From Branchiostoma floridae (taxonomy: Eukaryota; Chordata; Leptocardii; Amphioxiformes; Branchiostomatidae), in contig NC_049994.1 of the NCBI RefSeq assembly GCF_000003815.2, positions 11,409,736-11,473,735 on the forward strand: a DNA stretch of 64,000 nucleotides, in the 5' to 3' direction. Below the pieces are notes generated by a model. It did not search any database. It had not been told where the DNA came from and was given only the letters and a program-made list of their open reading frames with translations. This document shows positions 1 through 12,500 of this stretch, one piece after another; positions within the stretch are counted from its first letter, which is position 1; each line of letters begins with the position of its first letter. The position numbers and the translations under genes were made by a program.

Positions 1-529
1 TTTGCATTTAACAACTTTGCATTAAGTATGACAGGGCAATTTGCAGACCTACCTAGTATTGTAAATTTAGGTGGAACAAGATATTAACATGCATTTGGTT
101 CTGCATAATATTAACATGCATATGGTTCTGTATCCAGTCTTCATATCCCCAACATGTTGTGTCCTGTATTCAATATTCCGCTTTGTCCTAGAATTGGTGG
201 AAGAAGCGGCCTATATTCCGTTTTTCACTCCCCGGCCCCTCAGAATTTTAATAGTGAGGAACAGAAAAGTAAAAATCAAAAATAGGCACAGGAGTTTCAT
301 CCTCGTTATTGAAAAGATATCAGACAAATTGTATAGATTGTAGACTTTGTTTTTTTCTGCTTACATGTACGTTTTCCCCTCGAGCTCCCCCAGGGTTAGG
401 CGGTTAGTGGCTCTTTTGATGTATTCCATCTATACCAATTTTCCTAAAATAGAGCGTTACTCACTCGTGAGTCGACATCAATGATCCTAGGACGAGGCCA
501 GTCTCATGCATTACGGGGGTTCACGTCAC

Positions 530-690
530 CACGGTAGCACAACTGGTCACGGCCTTTCAGTTCAGGTCCTAGTTTCAATTAGATGATGAGTGAGAGAACC
601 CGGTTCAAGTTCTGGAAAGGGCATCTCGGATGGGGCTGCGCTAGTCTTTCAGAACTGACGTAAAACAAAAGAGGTTCGAAGAGTTGACAC
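530..690 (+). repeat. tRNA-derived SINE remnant
   Basis: An A-box-like TAGCACAACTGG lies near 537 and a B-box-like GGTTCAAGTTC near 602, at tRNA-like spacing. After the B box comes a GGGCATCTCGGATGGGGCTG-type body of the kind seen in deuterostome tRNA SINEs. The tRNA fold is decayed, so this is not a functional tRNA gene. The ends are approximate. Confidence 0.45.
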
Positions 691-3600
691 GAGCACAAAA
701 AAGGGGAGGGTTAGGGAACACCTCCCTTTAAAGATATACTCTGCTACTTAGGTACTACAATGGGAACGACAACACATTGGAATCAATGGTTCTTAACATA
801 TACAAGCTTTGAAACACGCCATGGCTAACTAGCTATACCAGAAGGAATTGAAAGCAAGCTAGGCCTACACAATTCACTGCACAAACGTTTCTGAGTAGGA
901 GAGTATTTCGAAACAGGGCGGCTGATTATTTCTTGGTCCATTCCTCGCAGTTTTATTTGGATCGCTAACGGAATAACCGAATGAGAGTGGCGTTTTCTGG
1001 GGTAACACACAAAATTATTGACAGATGGAAGTGACAAGACAAAAGTGGTGGAAATGAGCATTGGCCCCAGGCCTTAACAACTAAACGGTGTATTCTATAC
1101 ATTCAGAACGTTGCTAACTTTGTTGCATGATTAATGATTTGCAATAACTAAATAGGAATGGTTTATTGATACAAAATTAAACATCTCTTGCAAAACATAA
1201 AACTGTATTGAAAGAGCTGCATTGCATTATCTGATTCCATGTTGCTGTGTACGGTAAACCTATTTTGCTTGCAGGCAATTATGCCATTATTGTCCTCTGA
1301 ATGACAATCACACGAATATTTTTCTAGGTAATGTCATAATTACCAAACGTACCCCCCTGTACAACCCTCCCCCTTTCCCCGTACACAGACTTAACTCCGA
1401 ATCCCCTGCGTGATCCCCCAAGTGAATTAACCTTTGAGTACCTGCTGATGGCAAATGGCATGGTATTAACGAGCTTTCCTGTGGGGAGGGGGGCACGCTT
1501 TCATGTGCATATCTATAAGTCGGTGCAGTTTATGTACATTTTGGTGCATGTCGTGAAAAGCGAGCATATCAATTAGAACTATGTTGTAGGATGGTGCGTT
1601 ATATTTCTGTACATCAGTATCTGCTATTTATGTAAATAAACTTAGGAATATAGTGACAGCTGTGGTTGTATGAACCAAAGATAAAAGTTCTATACGGTGT
1701 AAGGGGGCGGGGGCGGCTCTCCGGTTTCGTACTCGGAACACGAATAGATCTTCCTATCTTACATTACAACTGTGACAGGAGTGTCTTTTTCTTTAATATT
1801 ATTTATCAATCTATATCATATCTATGTTTTTTATGGTGATAATAATACCAGTACTGTTCCGAGGTATTCTTAGATATCAAATGATTTGATGGGACATTCG
1901 ACGTGACGAATATTGAACACAAACTTGCCCTGCGCTGAGTTTTTATTTCGTTTTACCTGGCTGTAAGGATAAGATTGAAAAGTTAAAAATAAGCACATGT
2001 AGGCTTTAGTATAAGAGCAGCCCAACATGTGAATGCTGACCACATGCCTTTCTCCGTTACATTTATATCTTGGGACAAGGATTTGAAACACTTAAAAACA
2101 TGCAGTAGATGCTAAAAACAAACAATGAATTGTTTGAACATTTTGCTAACTCCCATCGTCCGGAGAAAGTATTGCATAAGCTAGTTGTTCCGACCTAATA
2201 ACCATTGATTTGAAAAATGCAAAACTTAATGTTTTAAAAGTTATTAGAAGATGATTTTTCTTGATCAGATGAAAACAATCATTTTCTAATTACTACAGAT
2301 CATAAGAAGATATCGATTTGCGCAAAAGTGAGTTTGTAGCTTTCATCATTATGCACATGAAAAACATAGTTTCATTGCGGTGGAATATTCCAAATTGCTG
2401 TATTTTGCCATTAAAAAACAATATTATGGGCAATAAAACCTGAGGACGTCATCCATATGGCCCAAAGATTATATTAAGAATTCTTTCATGCTCATCTAAC
2501 AATATTCGTTACGGCTCCATTCTTTCTTAATTCATTAATTAGAAAAGATTGGAAGGTCAAAATGCAAATTAAGCCAGGTGAAATACCTTAAGTACTCTAT
2601 CGTTGTTTCATGTCGTTGTCAAATTGTTCAACCCACCTCGCTGTGATTAGATATCTTAATCTTAATCTTGTGTAAATCTTGTCTTAATCGTTTTTAAATC
2701 TTGTCTTACATGCTGAAAATTACTATCAGACCAGAGGAGACATATTTTCGACCACTTTACCAAGTTATCCATCAATCTGTGGAAGTGTACTGGAAGAGAC
2801 GGACGACACAGAAAACTGGGTCGACATGATGGTAGCACTGCTCCGCTTACATCCCACTGGAGCCCCTTTTCAATCACGTCTGCTAAAAGCACTAATAACT
2901 GATGGCCCCCCAAATCTGAATCAGAAATGTGTCACACCTTGTCGTAAACTATCCTCTTTGCGTGGCAGGATGGATTGGCTGGCGCCTATCTCTTACTCGC
3001 AGCTGTTGCAAAAGGGGCAGCCTCGTTGCAAACTCGTAAATTCCTCACAGCAATATCTGATACGTTTCCTTTCTCCCTCTACACTCCCATACACGTGTGA
3101 CGACCAGATTATGAATACTTTATCACTCTAGTTTTGCAACTGCGTGAGGAAAAAAGTATTTAATCGAACTATTCATAAATCGGTACCGATATGACGATGC
3201 GGGAACATGCATAGAATAGTGGGTTGAATGCAAATGAGAACACTTGCTTTCAGAAACATAAACGTCAGAATTATTTTATTATATTTCATCAGTAAACAAT
3301 TGTATGGAAGAGGAGCAGATCATGATGATATAGTATGCAAATGACTTGACTGGTTATATGAATGGTATGGTATTAAGGTCTCATTTTTTGACGTCGACAA
3401 AATTACATATTGATTCTATGTGTTCAAAAGATTACGCATAACGATTTTATCGATTTGAATATCTGATTTTATACTATAACCAGTGAAAAAGTCGTTTGTA
3501 TGCTTATCTGTTTTCTGGGTTGCCGGCGAAGAAAATCCTGTTGCACGAGTTGAAGAAATCCCGTCCTATATAATAGCAAATAGGGTCTCTATTTTCAATT

Positions 3601-3965
3601 ATTGTCTGATTGCAAATGGCATTTCATTTGCCCTTTGATTGCTTGTGATCTTCTTCTTTGTGGAACACGGAAACGGGGCTGGTCACAAAACTTCTATATA
3701 AGACTCTTATCGATCTGGTAGAGAATTACAACAATCGAGTCCAAGGAATTTCGTTTCCAGTAAAGGAATAAAATGAGCAGAAAACTGCAAGGAGCTATCC
3801 ATCTGGGAAGAAGGGAAAATGTGTAGGCTACGGAAAAGATGGAAGGGTGATATTAGAGAATGGACAGACATGACACCGAAAAAAAAAGTGAAGAAGAACA
3901 GAAAACCGAAAGGAGAAAACTGATGCAAAATCTTCTGTCCAAATGGTCAAATAGTTAGACTAAGC

Positions 3966-4352
3966 TTGGGCCATGTTGATTTGATTATATGGATGGCATA
4001 CATTCGCGCGCGCTTCAATTTTCGCCCCCTCCCCCAAAACAGGGTTCTCAACCATACTGTTAATCATACAAAGCAACTGCAAATGAGCAAAGATATGCCG
4101 TATAATGAAAAAAAAAAATATCGAAGAGCGTCTACTAATGTCTTAGAATGGCAAGGTCAATTCCAAGGTCATAGAAGAAGATACTATTGTTCGGTATACC
4201 ATACTGTGTTTTTAGTCATTTAGTCAACCTTCCTGACCACTTACATTTCACAATGAACGCAATCTTTTTTTGACCAAACTTTTTATTCGCACGCTCGCAT
4301 CAGTTTTGGGATTCCAGATGATGTCATCCATATAATCAAATCAACATGGCCT
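3966..4352. mobile_element. MITE, full-length copy of a family present three times in the window
   Basis: The 5' end reads CCATGTTGATTTGATTATAT and its reverse complement closes the element at 4322-4350, giving arms of about 29 bp with one mismatch. The roughly 387-bp interior has no coding capacity. An internal motif, GGTATACCGAACAATAG, read on the minus strand, links it to left-truncated copies at about 9890-10150 and 32985-33265. No clear target duplication was seen. Confidence 0.7.
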
Positions 4353-4854
4353 TAGATGGGATGAGATGAGACCAATAACATCATTAGTTAGACACGAATT
4401 AACTGTTTTTCCTTGAAGCAAAGAAGCAAGAGGCAAAGAACATAATGGGATGCCCAGCTCCTAATAGGCAATGAGTAACATGTTGCATTGTATAATGAGC
4501 ACCTATAAAATAGGTCATTGCATATTTTAGTGCTTTGATCAATCTAGGTTGATGACATAACGTAACCTTAGAGTTCATCGATCTTTATGTTTTATGTAAG
4601 ATTTGGATATACTTTGTGAATTAAGAAATTGTTGTCTCCAGATAATGATTTCATCTATATTCAATATTCGTTTATAGATTATTGTTTCTAATATAATGAA
4701 AACTGTTTTTCTCCGACAGCGAACAGAGTTCTCTCAATTATACCTGTTATTGTGGCTTTTTTTGTATTCCCAAGGGTCATATTCCAATTTATAGCAATTT
4801 CAAACAGTAATTTATGATTTTCCAGTCCACTTCTTCAAACAAACGCTTCGTTGG

Positions 4855-4867
4855 TGACCTTTGACCT
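4855..4867 (-). promoter_or_regulatory. Perfect DR1 nuclear-receptor motif
   Basis: On the minus strand this reads AGGTCAAAGGTCA, two consensus half-sites spaced by one base. RXR heterodimers, HNF4 and COUP-TF bind such sites. It lies 1.6 kb upstream of the Ig-SH3 start codon. Function is unproven and a single 13-mer can arise by chance. Confidence 0.3.
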
Positions 4868-6461
4868 TTGAGTATCACTACAAAGATGGCTGACCTTTTG
4901 CAATATTTTTTATCCCACCATCTTCGTTCAACTGTTCTGCAAAGTTCGGCTGTCCCAGATATCTAAATCAATAAAAAATTAAAATGTAATTTGTGACAAA
5001 AACATCTCAAAATTTCTATCAACAAACGAGGACTATGAATCTTTGTAGGTCATGAAAATTCTACAACAATTACCGTGAATCCACTTCATTTGCATAGAAA
5101 TTGGCTCATTTCATCATAACGACCGATGTCATATTCACCATTGAACACAATTATTCTCTATTCTGCTTCTCTTTTATTAGGCATGATAATATTGTAGGAA
5201 AGTAGGAAAATGTTTTATGTTCCGTGCTGATATCATATCATATTCTGCACAAGATTATTCGCTGAATTTTTCATGGATAGAGAAAACAGCTCATTTTCTA
5301 AAACTGCCAGTCGACATTGAGAGGATGCATATTCAGATAATATATTCCTGTCTAATTATAGGTTGTAATGCCGCCGCCATCTTGAAATTGTAAGTCGCCT
5401 GCCATGTTAATTATTCGTCAAATTGCGAGCAGAAAACAACGAACAGTGAATGGTGACAATGCAGGTTTAACAAAAAAACAAAACAGTTACAACTTGAATA
5501 GAAATGTTCATAACATTAACTTTTGAAAAATGACTGTTTTGGCCGGTTTATTCTGGTATACTTATTATATAAAAGTCCCTTGAAATTCTCTCTTAAATGC
5601 CCACCTCGAGTTAAAATCTTATATGATGACTTTGGTTCTTCATAACAACAGTGTGACGAATAACAATGCCGTGATATATTTTTGCCTTTTTTTGTCCTTT
5701 TGTTACCAGAATCGTGCTTTATTTACGGCCACACTGCCTTTGTCATGCCACATAAATGACAACTTACCAAACTCTGGATGTTCTTTTGTTACAAATTGAT
5801 TGATAGATGTAGAAAAATCGGCCAGGACTTTTTGTTTTGTTCGCTCGTTAATCAAATACCGTACTCCGTGTCGGGCACCACGTAAGCATTGGTTAACTGT
5901 GGCACCATTCCACCATTAGGCGCGAGCGTAACAAGACAAACGATTGTTTCTGACAGCTAATGCTGGTAAAACACGCTATATGAGGAATTACGTCGATTAC
6001 TCATATAGACCTGTATGCATAGCAAAAACTTTAACACTTCATATTATAATTCATTTTCATACACAATATATGAATCACTCATTAATCAACAAGTTTTTGG
6101 TCAGTTACCAGGCGCTTCTCAAATGGCCCTTCATACGAATAATAGACTTATTTACGTTGAGTTTATTTCGTAAATCCCTTGAACATTTTCCCATTTACAA
6201 TAGGTTTCCTTTCACGGTAGATTTTTTTATTCATCAGGGTGTTAAGAGATTAAAAAAAAACCGTATCCAGATACTCATTATATATAGATGAGCAAAAACT
6301 CATTTGCTGCAACTTCATTTCATTCCAATGTGTATCACAGTTTAATATGCGGTATTTCTATAGTTCATTTTCATTTTATATTATTAAAGATACACTCTAC
6401 ATAATTTTCATATTGATTTTCTTCGTATAAACCGTCTTACTTAACATATACACCAGTACGC

Positions 6462-6501
6462 ATGTCTTTTCTCTTTATTCTCTTGTTAATCCTGATTCTA
6501 A
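6462..6501 (+). CDS. Candidate first exon of the Ig-SH3 gene (signal peptide)
   Basis: ATG is followed by twelve codons that are almost all Leu, Ile and Phe, then a GTAATG donor in phase 1. Phase 1 is what the exon at 10185 requires. The junction yields a Ser-Ala-Leu-Ala-Ala-Ser-Gly stretch, a good signal-peptidase site. The intron would be 3.7 kb. No transcript evidence is available, so another 5' exon remains possible. Confidence 0.55.
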
Positions 6502-9500
6502 GTAATGCACGTCTTTGGCGAGATTTTGAATAGGACTGTAATAGCTTCGTACTATTCTTAGACCGACCTTCGTGTTAGATGGGGGAGTAAATAGTTTGTA
6601 TGTCTGTAAGGTTCATAGTGGGTATTAACAAGTTCCGTACCGCTAGGACTGACATCCAGTGTTAAATATTGCCATAGTAATTTCCTTACAGATCTGTTGT
6701 CCATTGTTTATGTTAAGTTCCATACAGGACTGGTGTCCAGTGTTTATATATGTTAAAGTTCCATACAGGACTGTTGTCCTGTGTTCATAATGCCATTGTA
6801 AGGTACATGCAAAAAATAGCATACCCCATACTGTTTTACTGCTTTGAGCTGGAACATATTTAGCGAATACTTCGATTTTCCTTTCGATGTTGTTGTAATA
6901 TTGTTCGGAAATTTTTTAAATCGAAGCAGTCCTTTTACATGTGGGTAGAATACATGAATATGTAAATATGGTTTACTTTTGAATGTTGTTGGTTAGGTCT
7001 TCCGCGATTCGTATATGGAACCAATTGCAAACATCTTACTCCCGTTGCAGTAGATCAGTATTTCATCGATATTTAATGAAGTAACGCCGTATGCAATCGT
7101 TACAAAAATGCGGTAACCGTCTATGAATAATGTTGCTTTCATAGCCAGAAACCCAATAACCTTACCATTATGACTATGAGCTCTTTGCGAAAAGCAGTTC
7201 AAGTAAAGCGGCCAAATTCCCAGTAAAAGTGAGGTTTATTCCTTGAGGCTAGGGTAAAATGTAAAGTACAAAGTGGCTTGCGAACGTTCTTGGAAGATGA
7301 AGTGAGATTTGAACAAAATGCCTGTGACAGCTGTGAGATTATCATCCTTAATGGCTTCTGCGCCGAAGACAGCTGACGCTTCTATTGCCAAGGGATCAGC
7401 CGCAAATGTCAGGGGGATGAAGAGATCTAGGGACCGATCGTTACATATAGTGTTCTGGGGGTGATTGTGATATGTACGTCTTTCCTACTGTAGCTGGCAT
7501 TGTTGAAAACAATTGGATGTTTTTGTTTTTTGCAATTCTCCTCAAACGATTTAAGGGAAGACGCAAAAACAGAATAATTGTATATTATATCATTCTCACT
7601 TTGTATTTGTAAGGGGCACTGCAAAAAAACTGGAATTTCTAGCTATAACAAGTTACATAATAAAAATTACAGTCTCGTTAAAGCGTTATTTTTATACAAA
7701 AGTTTATCTATTTCTTGGTGTGAACCTTCCTTATTTCTACGTTCTAAAACAATGATAATACCTAACGTCCATCCTATTGTCAGATCACACTAGAGAATGT
7801 TGAAGCAAATAACGACTTGTAAATACTCATATTTTATTCTGAACATATCCGAATTAAATCGCTGTATACGACCAACAAATGATATGTGTTTTTTTTTTGT
7901 CGCTCGCGTCTCACTCGCTGGGTATGAATCGCCTAATATCAGGAGACTACCTATTGTTAGCCATCTCTCGTATCCTAGCAACGCAGACCACTTTTACAAA
8001 GGCGATAACTCTCTGTCGATGATGCCGTAGGATCACGCCATGGAGAGGGGACTGGTACAATAGGCTTTGTTGATTGCCCATTTTTGTTCAATAGGGGCCA
8101 GGCAAAAGCAAGACTTCATTGCTTGCCATCACCATAGCTTTAACGCATGTAATGAATATGTATTATACTTGAATAATTTTGTATACTCTGTTCTAGATGT
8201 TACTGTTCTAAATGAATTACGATGTCGCTTGCATAAGCAGTTTTAGTTTGCATCAGTAGCATGTTCCACACATAGAGTAAAAGACGGAGGAATAAAAGCC
8301 AATGTGAGGAATTGAATTTTCCTTTGTGCAAAGTATTGAGAAAGTAAGGCATGGTAACTCGGTAAGAAATGGCAGAGTGGCAAGGCTAGAAAACCTGAGA
8401 TCGTGAGGTCAGGGTTTGATTCCCGCCATTCTCGACTAGAGGTCGGAACAGGCACTTTTCACGACTCCCTCGCTCTACCCATGTGTAGATATGGGTACCT
8501 GACTTTGTCTGTGGAGGTGAAAGTCGGTGGGAGGAGAGGGATGGGCTCCCCCCTCCAATACCGTGCCCTAGACACAGTGGATAACAACCCACTGCCCCAA
8601 CGCCCCCCCCCCCCCCCCAAGGACTACCCTGACTTTTCTTATGATATGTTAGTGTGTGTGTATACCTGGAGTGTTGCATTCTTTGCACCTGTTTCAAGCT
8701 GTCTGAAAAATTACAACTTGGAGACATCAAGTGCCAACACCTTCAAGTGCTTGTACTCCATGTCGGGACTTCTCCCTGTGGTAAATGAGCCACGTAACCG
8801 TCCTGACGTGCTGCAATCGCTCAACAACACCCACAGCTCCACAAGCTCAGTTGTTGAGACCTCAACTTACCAATAAGGGAACGTTCAGTTACACCAAATT
8901 TTCTTCAAGCAATGACTTTTTCTTAAAGGTAAGGTACATACCTCCACATTTTCGACGGCGAGATCGAAACTAGGTCATTCCATGAGCAAAATGGACTATG
9001 TATGTACCTTACCTTTAAAAACAGTCATAGCTTGAAGAAAATTTGGAGTAACCGTATTCATACGTGACTGATGAACCTGTTCAACGATAAGAGAACGTTC
9101 GCTTTCACGTACAACAGCGTAGTGATATTCACTAAAACTCTGCCCCTGTCTGACACTCATTCATTATTAACGGCACCTTCTTTGTACCGCGCAAACCTAA
9201 TATTTCAGACCTGGTCTATTGGCAGCGAATTTTACCCGGCTGTGCAAATTACAGCCGGAAATCAAGACCATTCAAAGCGTCTTCAGGGTCAGCCAAGGCA
9301 GCTCGTTGTAATTACAAAGAAGATGAATGAACTAGCGCAGAGGTGTAATATGTCTGGCTTGTAGAAACAGGTTTCAGATCATAGGGGTTCTGCAGTTACG
9401 TGACCTTTGGGTCTCCTCTACCCCTTGTGCTATTTGTAAACATCGTTGTAGAGTGCTCGAGAGCTTGGATAGAAAGCACTTTGGAACGTAAACAAAGTAA

Positions 9501-12500
9501 GGGGTATCGGGTGTTATTACTGATTGATATTGAGTGAGAAGAAATGTATACTGATAGTACAGAAAAAAGAAATGAATATCACAGGGTCAATGTTTTCGCA
9601 CAAATAGCATATGGCGGCCACATTCTTCATTACTAGTATGGGGATATCATCGAAACGCAAAGAAATACAGATTTGGTAATAAACAAGAAACCACCCTCTG
9701 TTTACTTCTTTCTATTACTGAAAAAAGTCCAGATAAAACACACACACACAAAAACACTTAACAATACACTGATATACACGGGATATTGTATCTTTTCTTA
9801 ATTGGATCTTTTGCAAACTAAATATTTTGCGGCAGATAAAATTGAGAGTTAGAATTCAATATTTTCCCACAGGAGAACAGGAATACTTGAACAACTGACT
9901 GAATACACAAAATATAGTATACCGATCAATAAATTCTGCATTTTTGTTTTTACACATCTTTGAACTTGTAACGGTCTATGAAATTACTATACATTTTCCG
10001 ATATTCATTTTTGCATATATTTGCTTTTTTTGAAGCTGCTTTGAACGATTAATACAAGTATACTGGAAAACGTTTTATTTCATTTTTGGAAACGGCTAAA
10101 AAGTGATGTGCGCGAGGATGTCATCCATATAATCAAATCAACATGGTCTAAACTGACATCACTAATTCTCGTTCCCGTTCCCAGGTGCTTTGGCGGCTTC
10201 AGGATTGACAGCTCCAAATATGGTAGAAGCGACGGTTGGAGGGACAGTAACTCTGGAGGCCTCCTACTCCAGCACAGCACAGCTGATAGCTCTGACATGG
10301 ATGAAGGTATGCATAAATAGCAAAATTAAATTTCCACTTCATATTCATCTAAACTTAACAAAGAGAAATCACGTTTGTGTAGGTATTAGGATAACAACTC
10401 TAAACGACTGCCGTCCCAGAAATTTCACCTTACTTTCTTACCTTTACATTTTACCTTATTCTTAGATTAGTAACATATTTCATCGAAGATGAATGACTAT
10501 AACTACGAAGAACGACATTTTATTATTAGATTTGATTAACATGATGCTTACATGCATAGCAAACGTCCATAATCAAACATAGGTGATTGAAAGAAAGCTC
10601 TCATCAGTACAATTGTTGTCCTTAAAGATGGCAACACTATGATACTATGTTGTTTATTCATTTATTAGCTATTTTGTTATAACAGGTGTTGTATTTTCTA
10701 TTACCAGATTGACTCTGCTGGAAATGACGAGAGGAAAACCACAGTTTACCTCTGGAATCCTTTAAAAAAAGAAGGCAATGCGATGGGTCCTCTGTCAGGG
10801 AGGGCTGAGAAGGTCGGACAAGCTTCGCTGCTCATCAAAGACGTGGAAGAGACCGACGGGGGGAAGTATTCTATCACTGTTATCGTGGAAAACGAGGGGC
10901 AAGAAGAGCAAACTATCAACCTTAAAGTACGAGGTAAGTAGGCAACATTGGATTAATACTCTCCAGGGTTCAAATTACTAGCCATCGTATAGTTTCTATT
11001 CAACTGCAAAGGTATCCAGGCAGCTAACATCAAGAGAAGCTTTACATATAATAAAGTGGACTCATTCCTCAGCTAACAGACATCTATCGTACCGCAGTCA
11101 TCCCTCAGTAAGACGCCTGGAGCCGCATAGTTCAAGTTTCTGAACCTTTATTCAGCCTGTCAAGGAATTTGAATGAGTCCACTTTACTATATACAACTTC
11201 AAGAGAAGCTATTAGGCCGATGTGCATCGTAGACGATAAGCGGATCCAGAGAACTTTGCAGCAGACATGAGTAAGCTTTCAGATGTGCCCTACGTGGCAG
11301 AGACTGGCATTTTCCTATACAGACTGTTAAGCTGTGGCCAAAGCTGTAGGGTTGAAGTGATTTAGGATTCTACATTGGACAATGTTAACGTTGACTGAAG
11401 GAGACTATTTATCATAATTGTGAAAACCTGTACATTAGGATAGACTGGTGGTGTCAACTTCTATTTCTTATCGTTGTTTTGTATGTTGTCGTCAAAATGG
11501 TACGTTCTTGACACCAGGGTTAATGTTGATTGGGTTTCAACGTTTTCTACGTTTCCATCTAAAAAGCACCATTAATTTTCAGATGACATTTAAAAAAAGA
11601 ATGAGTAGAATTACTAAGTAATGTTATACACCTCTCGTATTTGAGTCACTTTCCTTGATTTAGGTGACCTTTTTCTGTGTGCTTGCAGAAAGTCCCAAAG
11701 CAGTTGTCATTAGACCTTTACATCAGTCATTATTCCATATTGCCTACCGCTGCATTAATAGATTCGCTATATTAGTTTGACCTTGGAAATGAAAGGGTTG
11801 TGCGTAAATGTCATCCACAGGAGAGAGTTACTTACCTACTGGAAGGAGGTACAGGCAGTCTGTTTTTGTTTCTGTGTCTACATCTATAACTCAATATTCT
11901 TTTGATAGATTGTTTGAATTTCTGCATATTGAGGTACTAAAGATGCAAGTCAATATGGGCACCTTAGTATTTTCAGAAATGCAAAATTGTGGAACGCCAC
12001 CCCCTGAAAGTACCGTGGCTCAGTCATTAAAACAGCTACTCGTCACCTTATGGTAGTCTTTACAATCTGTAGACTAGAGTTAATTAGGTACTGTATAAGC
12101 CACTGGTTACAGCCTATAGTGTTTTAATAAATACGTGCCTGTACATAAATGGAAACAGGCTTGAGGAAATTGTTAGTCCTGGTAATTATAAAGAGGGTAG
12201 CAAACATCTTAACATGAGAAACACCATAATTACTCGTAGAGAGGGGAATAAGTCTGGACTTACAATAAACAAGTAACTGGACATAGATGGAAAAGGGTCT
12301 TTAGGAAATGATTATTCCTTGTAAAGATGGTAGCAAACACCTTAGCCAACGCAAGAAACGCCATGATTACTTTCCGGAGGTTTGTGTTCCACGGACTGTT
12401 GTTCTCTCAGAGGCCTAGAGAGGCGGCCAGCGAAACAGAGCCGACAACCCCTCTGAAAGGCGTCTGCATTACCGACAAAATCGATGTTATCCCTGCATAC

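Larger units (their letters stand above)
1..6461. other. Non-coding stretch upstream of the Ig-SH3 gene
   Basis: I see no convincing exon here. Open frames are short, start without signal or domain features, and have no splice partners. The stretch holds a probable SINE remnant near 530-690, a MITE at 3966-4352, a perfect DR1 hormone-receptor-type motif at 4855-4867, and a YY1-like motif near 5372-5384. It presumably contains the promoter and 5' UTR of the gene that starts at 6462. Confidence 0.5.

Noticed and set aside
5372..5384. YY1-type GCCGCCATCTTG motif, also near 20962
   Set aside because: Two scattered matches without promoter context are too weak to call.
8365..8440. tRNA gene
   Set aside because: The A and B boxes are degenerate, the D and anticodon arms do not fold properly, and a SINE body follows. 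The same applies to 20410-20476 and 60493-60560.
8386..8876. Overlapping 114- and 157-residue open frames
   Set aside because: They cover a SINE and its C-rich tail; composition is driven by the repeat.
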